Assembly: GCA_015490805.1 (NCBI GenBank)
Contig: WFXC01000018.1
Span: 1-64,000, forward strand
Source of the DNA: Candidatus Kapaibacterium sp.
GTDB taxonomy: Bacteria; Bacteroidota; Ignavibacteria; Kapaibacteriales; WFXC01
DNA length: 64,000 nt
Direction of reading: 5' to 3'
The position numbers and the translations under genes are program-made. Within the stretch, counting starts at the first letter, position 1. Every line of letters starts with the position of its first letter. This document shows positions 16,503 to 24,641 of the stretch, piece by piece. Below the pieces are notes generated by a model that did not search any database, was not told the origin of the DNA, and saw only the letters and a list, made by a program, of their open reading frames with translations.

Positions 16503-18059
16503 GTGGAGAATCTTACCAGAGAGCAGATCATTGCACAGAGTGTATTCCCGCGTCTGGCGGCAGATCGTTTTCGGGAAGAAGGGCAGTATCGGGAAACCAT
16601 TGAGCAGTTGGTGCAAAAGGGGGTCGGCGGGTTTTGCGTTATGAGCGGTACGCCGGCACAGGTCGCCGGCGTCATTGCCGAATTGCAGCAGCAGGCGCCA
16701 CGTCCTTTGCTGTTTGCTGCCGATTTTGAATGGGGTTTGCCAATGCGGCTGGAGGGAGGAACACCCTTTCCCAATGCGTATGCCTTAAGTGTTGCCAATG
16801 ATGAACCGCTGACGTTTCGCGTGGCAGAATGTATTGCCCGCGAAGCGCAGGCGATCGGCATACGGTGGATTTTTGCACCCGTCACGGATGTGCTCCTTGA
16901 GCCGCAGAATGTTGTGATCGGTGTGCGTTCTTTTGGGGCAAATGTGCAAACGGTCGTTCGGCACAGTGTGCCGTTTCTCCAGGGTATTCAGCACCATCAA
17001 CTGCTGGCGTGCGCGAAGCATTTTCCGGGGCACGGCGCAACCACTACGGACTCGCATCATCATCTGCCTATTGTGCGACAAACGTTACAGGAGTTGAGCA
17101 GCAATGAGTTGATGAGTTTCGCAGCGGCAGTCCAGTATGGTGTGCGGTCGGTGATGGTGGGACACGTGGCGTATCCATTGCTGGAACCCGATGAAGCAGT
17201 TGTGCCAGCATCCCTGTCATCAACAATTGTTCGCCATCTGTTGCGGGAGCAGTTGGGCTACGATCACCTAGTGGTCACCGATGCGCTGGATATGGCAGCT
17301 ATTACGGAGTGGGGAACGGTGGCAGCGGCGATTGTGCGGGCAAAGCAAGCGGGAAATGATGTGCTCCTGATGCCGCCAGATCCGATGGAGGCGATAACGT
17401 TGTTACAGACAGCGGTTGAGGATGGTGTGGCGGATTTTGCCTCTTTTGAAGCGACGTTGGAGCGACTGGAAGCAGCGCGGCAGTACGTGGGATTGCAGGG
17501 AGAGGCGCCGGTGGAACCACAACTGGCGGTGGAAGAGCATCGGCGCGTTGCACTAGTCGCTGCACAACGGGCATTGCGATGGGCAGATGATCGCAAACCC
17601 GATTGCCTGCCGCTGGATCAGTGGGAAGAAATAGCCGTCCTGGCATTTGTTGACAATGATCCTGATATGGGCTACGCTACGTATGCGTTTCAATACATTC
17701 CGCAATTTTACGATCGGGAATGTCACGTAGGGTATCTGGATCACACCATTACGGATGAAGACATTGCCAAACTTCAGGATCACCTGCTAACCTCTGAAAC
17801 ACTGGTGTTCCTTATATTTGCAACTCATCGTGCGCAGGCTTTGCTGCAGCATCGGGAAAGAATTGCTGCGGTGATACAGGCATTTCGACAGGATCGGCCA
17901 GCCATAGCAGTGATCTTTGGAAATTCCGTAATGGGTGAGCAACTTCCCGTCGATGGCATTTTGTATACTTATTCGTTTACAGAGCCGAGCATTGTAACGG
18001 CATTAGCATCACTGTTTGAAGTAGAACAGGTAAAGTCAAACAAAACCGAGGAATCGTGA
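16503..18059 (+). CDS. Glycoside hydrolase family 3, beta-N-acetylhexosaminidase (NagZ-like)
   Basis: This 518-residue enzyme starts with GTG. The GH3 barrel carries the hallmarks of the N-acetylglucosaminidase branch: KHFPGHGATTTDSHHHLP, where the His-Asp pair acts as the acid/base loop, and the nucleophile aspartate in LVVTDALDM. NagZ enzymes of about 340 residues release GlcNAc from muropeptides during peptidoglycan recycling. Here the barrel is followed by about 170 extra residues, as in two-domain GH3 proteins. No signal peptide is seen. A peptidoglycan role fits the presence of PgeF three genes downstream. The stop overlaps the next start (TGATG). Confidence 0.85.
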   Translation: MENLTREQIIAQSVFPRLAADRFREEGQYRETIEQLVQKGVGGFCVMSGTPAQVAGVIAELQQQAPRPLLFAADFEWGLPMRLEGGTPFPNAYALSVANDEPLTFRVAECIAREAQAIGIRWIFAPVTDVLLEPQNVVIGVRSFGANVQTVVRHSVPFLQGIQHHQLLACAKHFPGHGATTTDSHHHLPIVRQTLQELSSNELMSFAAAVQYGVRSVMVGHVAYPLLEPDEAVVPASLSSTIVRHLLREQLGYDHLVVTDALDMAAITEWGTVAAAIVRAKQAGNDVLLMPPDPMEAITLLQTAVEDGVADFASFEATLERLEAARQYVGLQGEAPVEPQLAVEEHRRVALVAAQRALRWADDRKPDCLPLDQWEEIAVLAFVDNDPDMGYATYAFQYIPQFYDRECHVGYLDHTITDEDIAKLQDHLLTSETLVFLIFATHRAQALLQHRERIAAVIQAFRQDRPAIAVIFGNSVMGEQLPVDGILYTYSFTEPSIVTALASLFEVEQVKSNKTEES

Positions 18060-18490
18060 TGAAAAAGCTCTTTGCGCTGAGTATTGCGCTATTGATGGCA
18101 ACTGTCAGTGTGGCAATGTACGCACAGCAGAATGCACAGACGCCTGTACTGGAGCCCAAATTGACGGTTGCGGAAGTTCAGTTTGCATTGCAATTGCTCA
18201 ATCGAGTCACATTGCAGGGGAACGAAGTTGAAGCATTTCTGGAGGTGCAACGCACGTTGCAGAATGCTTTACAGCAGGCGACGGATGCGAAAAAGGGTCC
18301 GCAGGACGAGGTAGGACTTAAATTGCCGTTGCCAGTAGCACAAAATCTTTTGGCTTTTATGCAGCGGGCGCAGTTGACTGGAGCAGAGGCACCGGTGTAC
18401 AAGCAGATTACGGACAAAATCATCGCTTCTGCACGGGTATTAAACCAGCAGAATCAACAGCAAGGCGGGGGACAGCAAGGGGGCAAATAA
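18059..18490 (+). CDS. Small secreted protein of unknown function
   Basis: This 143-residue protein has a clear signal peptide (MKKLFALSIALLMATVSVAM, cleaved after about residue 23) and a helical body, ending in a low-complexity QQGGGQQGGK tail. No family is recognised. The ATG overlaps the GH3 stop by one base, and the response regulator begins 11 bases after its stop, so it is part of that operon. It could be a periplasmic helper or sensor component; there is no direct evidence. Confidence 0.7.
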   Translation: MKKLFALSIALLMATVSVAMYAQQNAQTPVLEPKLTVAEVQFALQLLNRVTLQGNEVEAFLEVQRTLQNALQQATDAKKGPQDEVGLKLPLPVAQNLLAFMQRAQLTGAEAPVYKQITDKIIASARVLNQQNQQQGGGQQGGK

Positions 18491-18500
18491 TGGGCGTCTG

Positions 18501-19154
18501 ATGGCGGACGAATCGGGAAAAATCCGGCTTGTAATTGCCGATGATCATCAGGTTGTCCGCATAGGTCTTCGTTCTATTCTGGCTTTAAGCGACGATTTTA
18601 CAGTAGTTGGCGAGGCTGCCTCAGGAACGGAGACGATCGAAGTGGTGCAGCAGCAGCAGCCGGATCTGGTGCTAATGGATATCATTATGCCGGAAATGTC
18701 GGGCATTGAAGCGACGAAGCGGTTGCAGAAGCAGTATCCGGAGTTGCCCATTGTAATGATGACATCGCTGGAAGATCGCTTCCATTTGCAAAAAGCGCTG
18801 AAAGCTGGCGCTCGCGGCTATTTGACCAAGGACATTGAGCCGGAGGAACTCTTTGCATGCCTGCACAAGGTGCTGGAAGGATCGAGAGTATACAGCACAA
18901 CGGTGCTCCGCCTGATGAATGATCCTGAAGCACCCATTCTGGGTGAAATTGTCGATGTCAGCACCATTGAGTTGACACAGCGGGAGCAGGAAATTCTGCG
19001 GTTGCTGGCAGCAGGATTGACTTCAAAAGAGATCGCGGAACGGTTGTATATCAGTCCTCGAACCGTCGATACCCATCGAACACGGTTGATGGCAAAGTTG
19101 AACGCTCGCAACGTTGCTGATTTAGTCCGGTTTGCGCTGTTGCACTTATGCTGA
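18501..19154 (+). CDS. Response regulator, NarL/LuxR family
   Basis: This 217-residue transcription factor has an N-terminal receiver domain with acidic residues D14 and D15, phospho-acceptor D60 in LVLMDIIMPE and the conserved lysine in GYLTKDIEPEE. A C-terminal LuxR-type helix-turn-helix follows (LTQREQEILRLLAAGLTSKE, then YISPRTVDTHRTRLMAKL). It should bind DNA when phosphorylated. No sensor kinase gene lies nearby, so its partner is encoded elsewhere. Its place between GH3/secreted protein and PgeF suggests envelope-related control, which is inference. Confidence 0.92.
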   Translation: MADESGKIRLVIADDHQVVRIGLRSILALSDDFTVVGEAASGTETIEVVQQQQPDLVLMDIIMPEMSGIEATKRLQKQYPELPIVMMTSLEDRFHLQKALKAGARGYLTKDIEPEELFACLHKVLEGSRVYSTTVLRLMNDPEAPILGEIVDVSTIELTQREQEILRLLAAGLTSKEIAERLYISPRTVDTHRTRLMAKLNARNVADLVRFALLHLC

Positions 19155-19825
19155 TATCGCCGACCATTTTCCCATCGGATATTGTTGCTGGTGTTGTTCT
19201 GCACGGACCACGGCAGTGTGCTGAAGTCCCGCAGTTTTTGACAACAGTGCTTCCGAGGTTCGCCGAGCCATCCTGGACCATAGCGGCAGTCAAGCAGGTA
19301 CACGGCAGCACGGTGCTGGAAGTACCACCGCTGCCGCACTGTGCCGAAGCAGATGCGCTGGTGACAGTACAGCCGGAAATATGTCTGACCATCCGTACCG
19401 CCGATTGCGCAGCCGTGCTGTGCGCTGAGGTGCAGCGAGGTGTTGTGGCAGCGATTCACGCTGGATGGAGAGGGTTGTATCAGCAGATTGTATATCATAC
19501 GCTGGAACTCCTGCGGCGTCGATTTGCGGTCGATCCTTCCCGGTGTTTATGCTACGTTTCGCCCTGCATTTCCGCTGATGTCTACGAAGTTGGAGCAGAG
19601 GTTGCCGCACTCTTTCCCGATACTGCTATCTGGCAGCCTGAGCGTCAGCGCTTTGTGCTGGATATTCGAGCGGAAGTCCAGCGGCAGTTACGGGCAGCGG
19701 GAGTGCCTGCTGCGGGTATTGAGATCAGTCCTCTTTGTACCTATCAAACGCCTGCGTGTGCTTCCTATCGCCGGGATGGCGAGCAGGCAGAGCGGATGGT
19801 TGCTTTTATCGGGCGTCGCTCTTGA
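19148..19825 (+). CDS. pgeF: PgeF/YfiH family (multicopper polyphenol oxidoreductase fold)
   Basis: This 225-residue protein belongs to the DUF152/YfiH family. E. coli YfiH (PgeF) removes wrongly built muropeptide precursors, and other members have purine nucleoside phosphorylase activity. Metal-site motifs are visible: KQVHGSTVLEV, RTADCAAVLC and AIHAGWRGL, with the conserved H and C residues, and a final SPLCTYQTPACASYRRDG. It overlaps the response regulator stop by 7 bases, so the two are probably translated together. Confidence 0.88.
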   Translation: MLISPTIFPSDIVAGVVLHGPRQCAEVPQFLTTVLPRFAEPSWTIAAVKQVHGSTVLEVPPLPHCAEADALVTVQPEICLTIRTADCAAVLCAEVQRGVVAAIHAGWRGLYQQIVYHTLELLRRRFAVDPSRCLCYVSPCISADVYEVGAEVAALFPDTAIWQPERQRFVLDIRAEVQRQLRAAGVPAAGIEISPLCTYQTPACASYRRDGEQAERMVAFIGRRS

Positions 19826-19837
19826 TGAGAAGTTATC

Positions 19838-19947
19838 CTGGGAGCGCCGGCTTTAGCCGGCAAGAAAATGCACACTGAAGTGTGCGTTCCCAGTGAATGG
19901 ACGTTGAAGCGTTGGCTTCCAAACACGCTGAAGTGCGGGTTCCCAGA
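19838..19947 (+). repeat. Dispersed repeat cluster 3
   Basis: One full forward unit (19838-19893) with arms CTGGGAGCGC and GTGCGTTCCCAG and the two inner hairpins, followed by a decayed partial copy (19894-19947) in which the arms have lost pairing. It fills the gap between pgeF and folC. Confidence 0.8.
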
Positions 19948-20015
19948 GAGCATTTTAGTAGTGCAGGAAGGATGGCGGGTATTCGTGACAATGCGGGAAC
20001 AATGGAAAATGAGCG

Positions 20016-21335
20016 ATGATGGGAAAAGTTGATCAACTGCTCCAGCAATTGTACCAGCGACGAAATCGGGGCGTGAAACTCGGACTGGAGCGAATCCAGC
20101 AATTGCTTGAGCAATTGGGGAATCCACAACATCGTTTCCCCGTTGTCCACATTGCTGGAACCAATGGCAAGGGCACGGTAGCATCCCTGATTGCTGCTAT
20201 ATACGCTGCTGCTGGTTACCGCACGGGACTGTTTACATCGCCACATCTTCAGCACTTCTTCGAGCGTATTCGGATCAACGGCGCTACCATTCCTGAGGAT
20301 GCGTTTGCAGAAATAATCGCAGCATTGTTGCCTCTTGCAGATCGTTACGAAGCAACTTTTTTTGAAATTACCACTGCCTTAGCGTTTCAGTATTTTGCAG
20401 ATCAGCAGGTGGATGTTGCTGTTATGGAGACCGGGATGGGCGGGCGGCTGGATGCCACCAATGTTGTTCTCCCTGTGTTGACGATTATTACAGCAATCGA
20501 TCTGGATCATACGCGGGAATTGGGGACGACCCGCGAGGCAATTGCCAGAGAAAAGGCAGGCATTTTAAAACCGGGTATTCTTGCGTTGGTGCTGGATCGT
20601 GATCTGTTTCCGATATTTCAGGCGATTGCGCAGGAGCGTGGCGTTCCTGTGTTCCTGCTGAGTGATGCTGTGCATTATCGGGTGGTAGAGCGAGCGGTGA
20701 ATGGACAGTCTTTCCATTACCACTCACCCCAGCAGTCAGAAACTTTCTGGCTGCCATTGATCGGGGAACACCAGTTGCATAATGCGGCGCTGGCGATTCG
20801 AGCGGTTGAGATGCTGCAACCGCACTTTCCAGTGACCACGTCGGCGATCCAGAAAGGGCTGGCAGAGGTTCACACACTGACGGGGTATCAGGCGCGGCTG
20901 GAAGTGTTGCGAGCGCAACCGCCGTTCATCCTCGATACAGCCCACAATCTGCAGGGAATCAGGGCAGGTGTTCGGGCGGTGCAGCACCATTTCCCGTCCG
21001 TTGATCAATGGCTGATTGCTTTTGGCGCTTTGCGAACGAAGAACTGGGAAGCGATGTTGGAGCAGTTGATGAATATTGCCCGGCAGTTTCTGCTGGCACC
21101 AATCGATGAGCCGCGGGCGCTGAGCCCTCACCAGTTGGCGCAGGAGGTTCGGGGTGTTCCGGCAATGGTGTTTCCATCTGCTGCCGAGCTGGTCGAAGTG
21201 CTGGGAGAACAGCCATTGCCGGTGCTGGTAACGGGATCTTTTTATTTCGCCGGAACGTTACTGCAAGCAGGATTGCGAGCAGCGATCAAGCCGATAGCGG
21301 ATCGATCTGTGCGCCGCTGTGATATTGCTCAATAG
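20016..21335 (+). CDS. folC: Dihydrofolate synthase / folylpolyglutamate synthase
   Basis: This 439-residue Mur-ligase-family enzyme adds glutamate to folates. The ATP-binding loop GTNGKGT is at residues 48-54. The family motif TSPHLQHFFERIRING is followed by ETGMGGRLDATN and DLDHTRELG, all typical of FolC. Two adjacent ATGs (20016 and 20019) are possible starts. The last 50 bases overlap the end of the opposite-strand ABC gene. Confidence 0.93.
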   Translation: MMGKVDQLLQQLYQRRNRGVKLGLERIQQLLEQLGNPQHRFPVVHIAGTNGKGTVASLIAAIYAAAGYRTGLFTSPHLQHFFERIRINGATIPEDAFAEIIAALLPLADRYEATFFEITTALAFQYFADQQVDVAVMETGMGGRLDATNVVLPVLTIITAIDLDHTRELGTTREAIAREKAGILKPGILALVLDRDLFPIFQAIAQERGVPVFLLSDAVHYRVVERAVNGQSFHYHSPQQSETFWLPLIGEHQLHNAALAIRAVEMLQPHFPVTTSAIQKGLAEVHTLTGYQARLEVLRAQPPFILDTAHNLQGIRAGVRAVQHHFPSVDQWLIAFGALRTKNWEAMLEQLMNIARQFLLAPIDEPRALSPHQLAQEVRGVPAMVFPSAAELVEVLGEQPLPVLVTGSFYFAGTLLQAGLRAAIKPIADRSVRRCDIAQ

Positions 21336-21948
21336 CCAGCGTGTGGGTGCAGTGAGCTAAATCGGCGGGATCGTTCGAGGCGATCAGGATGAGGCTCTGT
21401 GGAGCGCATTGCTGAATCGCTGCCTGCAACTGCTTGCTCCCCTGATGATCTAAGGTCGCACCGGGTTCGTCAAGGCAGAGTAGCGGTGGATGATGAACAA
21501 GGGCTAACACCAGACGGAAGCGTTGCAGCATACCGGAAGAAAACGTTGCAAGGGGGCGATGGGCAACGGCCGCAATGGCGAAGTGTTCCAGCCACTTTTC
21601 GGCAGCTTCCGATTCAAAGGCAACGCCGCGGAGTCGAGCAGCCAGACGCAGATGTTCCCACGGCGTGAGCTCAGTGTAGAGATGCAGGTAGGGAGCAGCA
21701 AATCCCAGATGCGGGTGGATGCGATCAGGATACAGCTCTTTCCCATCAAGCTGGATGGAAACAGTTCCCTGGCTCGGGGCAAAAATGCCCGCGATGATCT
21801 TGAGCAACGTCGATTTGCCAGCACCATTCCGTCCGGTAATTCCCACAACGTCGCCTGTTTGCCAGCGAGCAGAAATGCCAGAGAAAATCCAGCGGTAGAA
21901 GAAGGATTTTCCGAGATTTTCTATCCGGAGCTTCATGATCTGCTTCAT
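21286..21948 (-). CDS. ABC transporter ATP-binding protein (CcmA-like)
   Basis: This 220-residue ATPase has Walker A GRNGAGKS, a degenerate signature loop FSSGMLQRF, Walker B LLCLDEPGATLD and a likely switch asparagine in ASNDPAD where histidine is usual. The size and sequence recall CcmA and similar single-domain exporter ATPases. No permease gene is adjacent. The start at 21948 is fixed by an ATGA overlap with the stop of the secreted HExxH protein (21945-21948). Its C-terminal 50 bases overlap folC on the other strand. The substrate is unknown. Confidence 0.82.
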   Translation of the reverse strand: MKQIMKLRIENLGKSFFYRWIFSGISARWQTGDVVGITGRNGAGKSTLLKIIAGIFAPSQGTVSIQLDGKELYPDRIHPHLGFAAPYLHLYTELTPWEHLRLAARLRGVAFESEAAEKWLEHFAIAAVAHRPLATFSSGMLQRFRLVLALVHHPPLLCLDEPGATLDHQGSKQLQAAIQQCAPQSLILIASNDPADLAHCTHTLAIEQYHSGAQIDPLSA

Positions 21949-23459
21949 CGGTGTATGACGGTGAATTTTCCCCACAAAGACCGATCTTTTGCAGAAATGC
22001 GATAGAGGTAGACGCCAGCGCGCAGCGGGCGGTCGTTGAGCAACCCGTTCCATCGCGCATTCCAGTAATTGTTTGCGAAGACAACGGGCAACTGCTGAGT
22101 GCCAAGGAGTTCCAGTGCGGTGGAAAAAATTTCCAGTCGGACGGATTCCAGTATACCGGACACCCTGGGGACAGGGAAGTACAGAAAGCGGTGCTGATCG
22201 GGATCGAATGGCTGCGGGTAAGGAGTTTCCGAAATGGAGTAGGGAGCCGATGGAGAAAGCAGCGTATCCCAACAACCGATGGAGTCAGTGGGCAGGAACG
22301 AAAGATCGAGGGAGTGATCGGGAGCTACTGCCAGCCGGTATTCCACTTTGTGCTGGATGTGCGTTGCTGCTGCAACGTCAGCAGAAGCGAGCACCAGATT
22401 GAGCGTGTCAGGCGCAGGGGAGACCGATGGGAGGAAGAAGCGGAAGAATCGGAGTTCCATCGGATCGAGGGAGCCTGTCAGCATTACTGGAGTGGCGCTC
22501 ACACGCTGTTGTTCAAATGGCTGCGGGGCGAAAAGGAGCCGGGAATGGGGGAGCGGAGCATCAGAACGGTTGAGACGTAAAAGGATCTCAGCAAACTGGC
22601 ACCATAGGTGAGCAAGGGATTGGTATTGTTCGGACAGGGCTGCGTCCAGTGCTTCATAGAAACTCCCGCTGACGGAGCGCAGTTCCCACATACGGCGGAT
22701 CAGGGAATCGCTGCTCTGCGTTGAGCAATACCAGGCAAAGGGGGCATAGGCATAGCCAGCAAGGGGATCGGTGGCATTGCTGAAGGGAAACCGGTCGGGA
22801 TTCTGCAGCAGCAGGCGAGTCCAGGGGACAAAACTGGGAACATCCGGGTAGGCGAGCATTTCGACCCAGCTACTACTGAGCTCGTGGAACAGCGCTTCGT
22901 CTAAGAAGCGCCCGTAGATTCCAATCTGGATAGCGTGAAAAAATTCATGGACAGCAGTGGTTCGCAGCGCCGGTTCGGGGGGCAGAAAGTATACTGGCTC
23001 GTTGTACAACGAATCGGCACTGCTGTAGTCGTTGTCGATGATAATGAAGGTGGTAAAACGATCAGCAGCGCCGCCGGAACCGATAAACCGATCGATGGCG
23101 GTTAGCCCGTAAAGTCCCTGCGATCCCAGGTTCTGGATAAAAACGGCGTAGAATTTCCCGCTATCCAGCGGAGGAATAGGAAATCGAAGTGTGTGGATGA
23201 GAACGTTCCACGCCGAGTCGAAGGCTATGCCTACGGTATCAACAAAATCCGGAACGCCATTGTGATCCCGGTCTGGGGAGCGTACGCCGTTTGCACCAGC
23301 GGTATCGTAATGGATGGCAAAGTGTCCGCTGGGGGAAAAGGTCCGAAAGGGAAGCACAGGGCGTTGCTGAAGGGTTGTGATCCGGCACGGAACCTGTGGT
23401 GCTGTACTGCTCCAGCTGGGAGTTTGCACACACAGCAGGAGCACCAGAATAAGCCACAT
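21945..23459 (-). CDS. Secreted MXAN_6640-like putative metalloprotease with FlgD-like sorting domain
   Basis: This 504-residue exported protein has a signal peptide (residues 1-18). The segment SGHFAIHYDTAGANGV, then DRDHNGVPDFVD, is typical of the MXAN_6640 putative metalloprotease family. The zinc motif HEFFH is at 171-175, with acidic candidates in FHELSSSWVE near 193-200. The C-terminus (WNARWNGLLNDRPLRAGVYL) resembles the FlgD-like/T9SS sorting module, so surface export is likely. A start at 23492 is possible; 23459 was chosen for its AAGGGA and better signal peptide. Confidence 0.78.
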   Translation of the reverse strand: MWLILVLLLCVQTPSWSSTAPQVPCRITTLQQRPVLPFRTFSPSGHFAIHYDTAGANGVRSPDRDHNGVPDFVDTVGIAFDSAWNVLIHTLRFPIPPLDSGKFYAVFIQNLGSQGLYGLTAIDRFIGSGGAADRFTTFIIIDNDYSSADSLYNEPVYFLPPEPALRTTAVHEFFHAIQIGIYGRFLDEALFHELSSSWVEMLAYPDVPSFVPWTRLLLQNPDRFPFSNATDPLAGYAYAPFAWYCSTQSSDSLIRRMWELRSVSGSFYEALDAALSEQYQSLAHLWCQFAEILLRLNRSDAPLPHSRLLFAPQPFEQQRVSATPVMLTGSLDPMELRFFRFFLPSVSPAPDTLNLVLASADVAAATHIQHKVEYRLAVAPDHSLDLSFLPTDSIGCWDTLLSPSAPYSISETPYPQPFDPDQHRFLYFPVPRVSGILESVRLEIFSTALELLGTQQLPVVFANNYWNARWNGLLNDRPLRAGVYLYRISAKDRSLWGKFTVIHR

Positions 23460-23521
23460 TGGTTTCCCTTGCCCGGCGGAAAATAAAACCATCCAATAAA
23501 CTTCTTAAAGTGCCAAATTTT

Positions 23522-23529
23522 CAAAATTA
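23522..23529 (-). promoter_or_regulatory. Predicted -7 box for the secreted HExxH protein gene
   Basis: Minus strand TAATTTTG matches TAnnTTTG. At the 19-base upstream position the sequence is ATG rather than TTG. It sits in the divergent gap between this gene and queA. Confidence 0.45.
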
Positions 23530-23572
23530 GGAAATTTGAACAAATTGGCATTGGATGACGATGGGACGGGGG

Positions 23573-24622
23573 ATGCGCTTATCAGAAATCCGGTATTCTG
23601 TGCCGAAAAATCTCATTGCTCAGTATCCGGTAGAGCCACGAGATGCTTCGCGCCTGATGGTCGTCGATCGATCAACGGGCACGATCGAGCATCGGCAATT
23701 CACCGACATTCTCAAGTACCTGCGCAAAGGCGATTGCCTGGTGGTGAACAACACCAAAGTTTATCCGGCACGAATGTATGGCAAAAAGGAGAAAACGAAC
23801 GCGCACATTGAGGTGATTATGCTGCGCGATTTGCGGCCAGAGGATAAATTGTGGGAAATTTTCGTCGAACCAGCCCGTAAGGTGCGCATTGGCAATAAAA
23901 TTTACTTTGACGATTACCGGTTTTACTGTGAAATTCTGGACAACACCACGTCGCGAGGGCGAACGGTTCGATTTAATTATCAGGGAGATATCTATCAGGT
24001 GCTGGAGCGGATTGGAGAAATGCCCCTGCCCAGTTACATTACCCGCAAGCCCACCGAGCACGATAAACTAACCTATCAGACGATTTTTGCCGAGCGCCTG
24101 GGATCGGTGGTTGTGCCTTCTGCAGGACTCCATTTCACCAAAGGGTTGGTGTCGAAACTGAAGCGCAAGGGCGTGAAGATTGTTCCCATAACACTCCATC
24201 TCAGCTACAGTGCGCTGGAGTGGATCGATGTGGAGGACCTGACACGCCACAAGATGTACGCCGAATACTTTGAGATTCCAAAGGAGTCGGTGGAAGTGAT
24301 CAATAAGGCATTGCAATCCCGTAAGCGTGTGATTGCCGTGGGGTGTAGCGTTGCCCGTGCACTGGAATCCAGCGTTTTAGCCAGCGGAATTGTGAAAGTC
24401 AACAAGGGCTGGACAGACAAATTTATTTATCCCCCGTACCAGTTCAAAATCATTAGCGGATTGCTGACCAATTTCCATCCTCCACGTTCAACCTCAGCGT
24501 TATTAGCAGCTGCTTTTGCAGGGAAGGAGCTGTTTTTGAAAGCGATCAAGACGGCGATCAAAGAGCGCTATCGGTTCTATGTGTATGGTGACGCAATGCT
24601 GATCCTGGGAAATCTGGAGTAG
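23573..24622 (+). CDS. queA: S-adenosylmethionine:tRNA ribosyltransferase-isomerase
   Basis: This 349-residue enzyme builds epoxyqueuosine at the wobble base of tRNAs from 7-aminomethyl-deazaguanine and the ribosyl part of SAM. The start MRLSEIRYSVPKNLIAQYP aligns with the usual QueA N-terminus, so 23573 is preferred over ATGs at 23555 and 23561. Further markers are VVNNTKVYPARM, PSAGLHFT and TNFHPPRSTSALLAAAFAG. The gene converges on sbcC, with 19 bases between the stops. Confidence 0.95.
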   Translation: MRLSEIRYSVPKNLIAQYPVEPRDASRLMVVDRSTGTIEHRQFTDILKYLRKGDCLVVNNTKVYPARMYGKKEKTNAHIEVIMLRDLRPEDKLWEIFVEPARKVRIGNKIYFDDYRFYCEILDNTTSRGRTVRFNYQGDIYQVLERIGEMPLPSYITRKPTEHDKLTYQTIFAERLGSVVVPSAGLHFTKGLVSKLKRKGVKIVPITLHLSYSALEWIDVEDLTRHKMYAEYFEIPKESVEVINKALQSRKRVIAVGCSVARALESSVLASGIVKVNKGWTDKFIYPPYQFKIISGLLTNFHPPRSTSALLAAAFAGKELFLKAIKTAIKERYRFYVYGDAMLILGNLE

Positions 24623-24641
24623 GTTGTGCCCGGCAAAAAGA

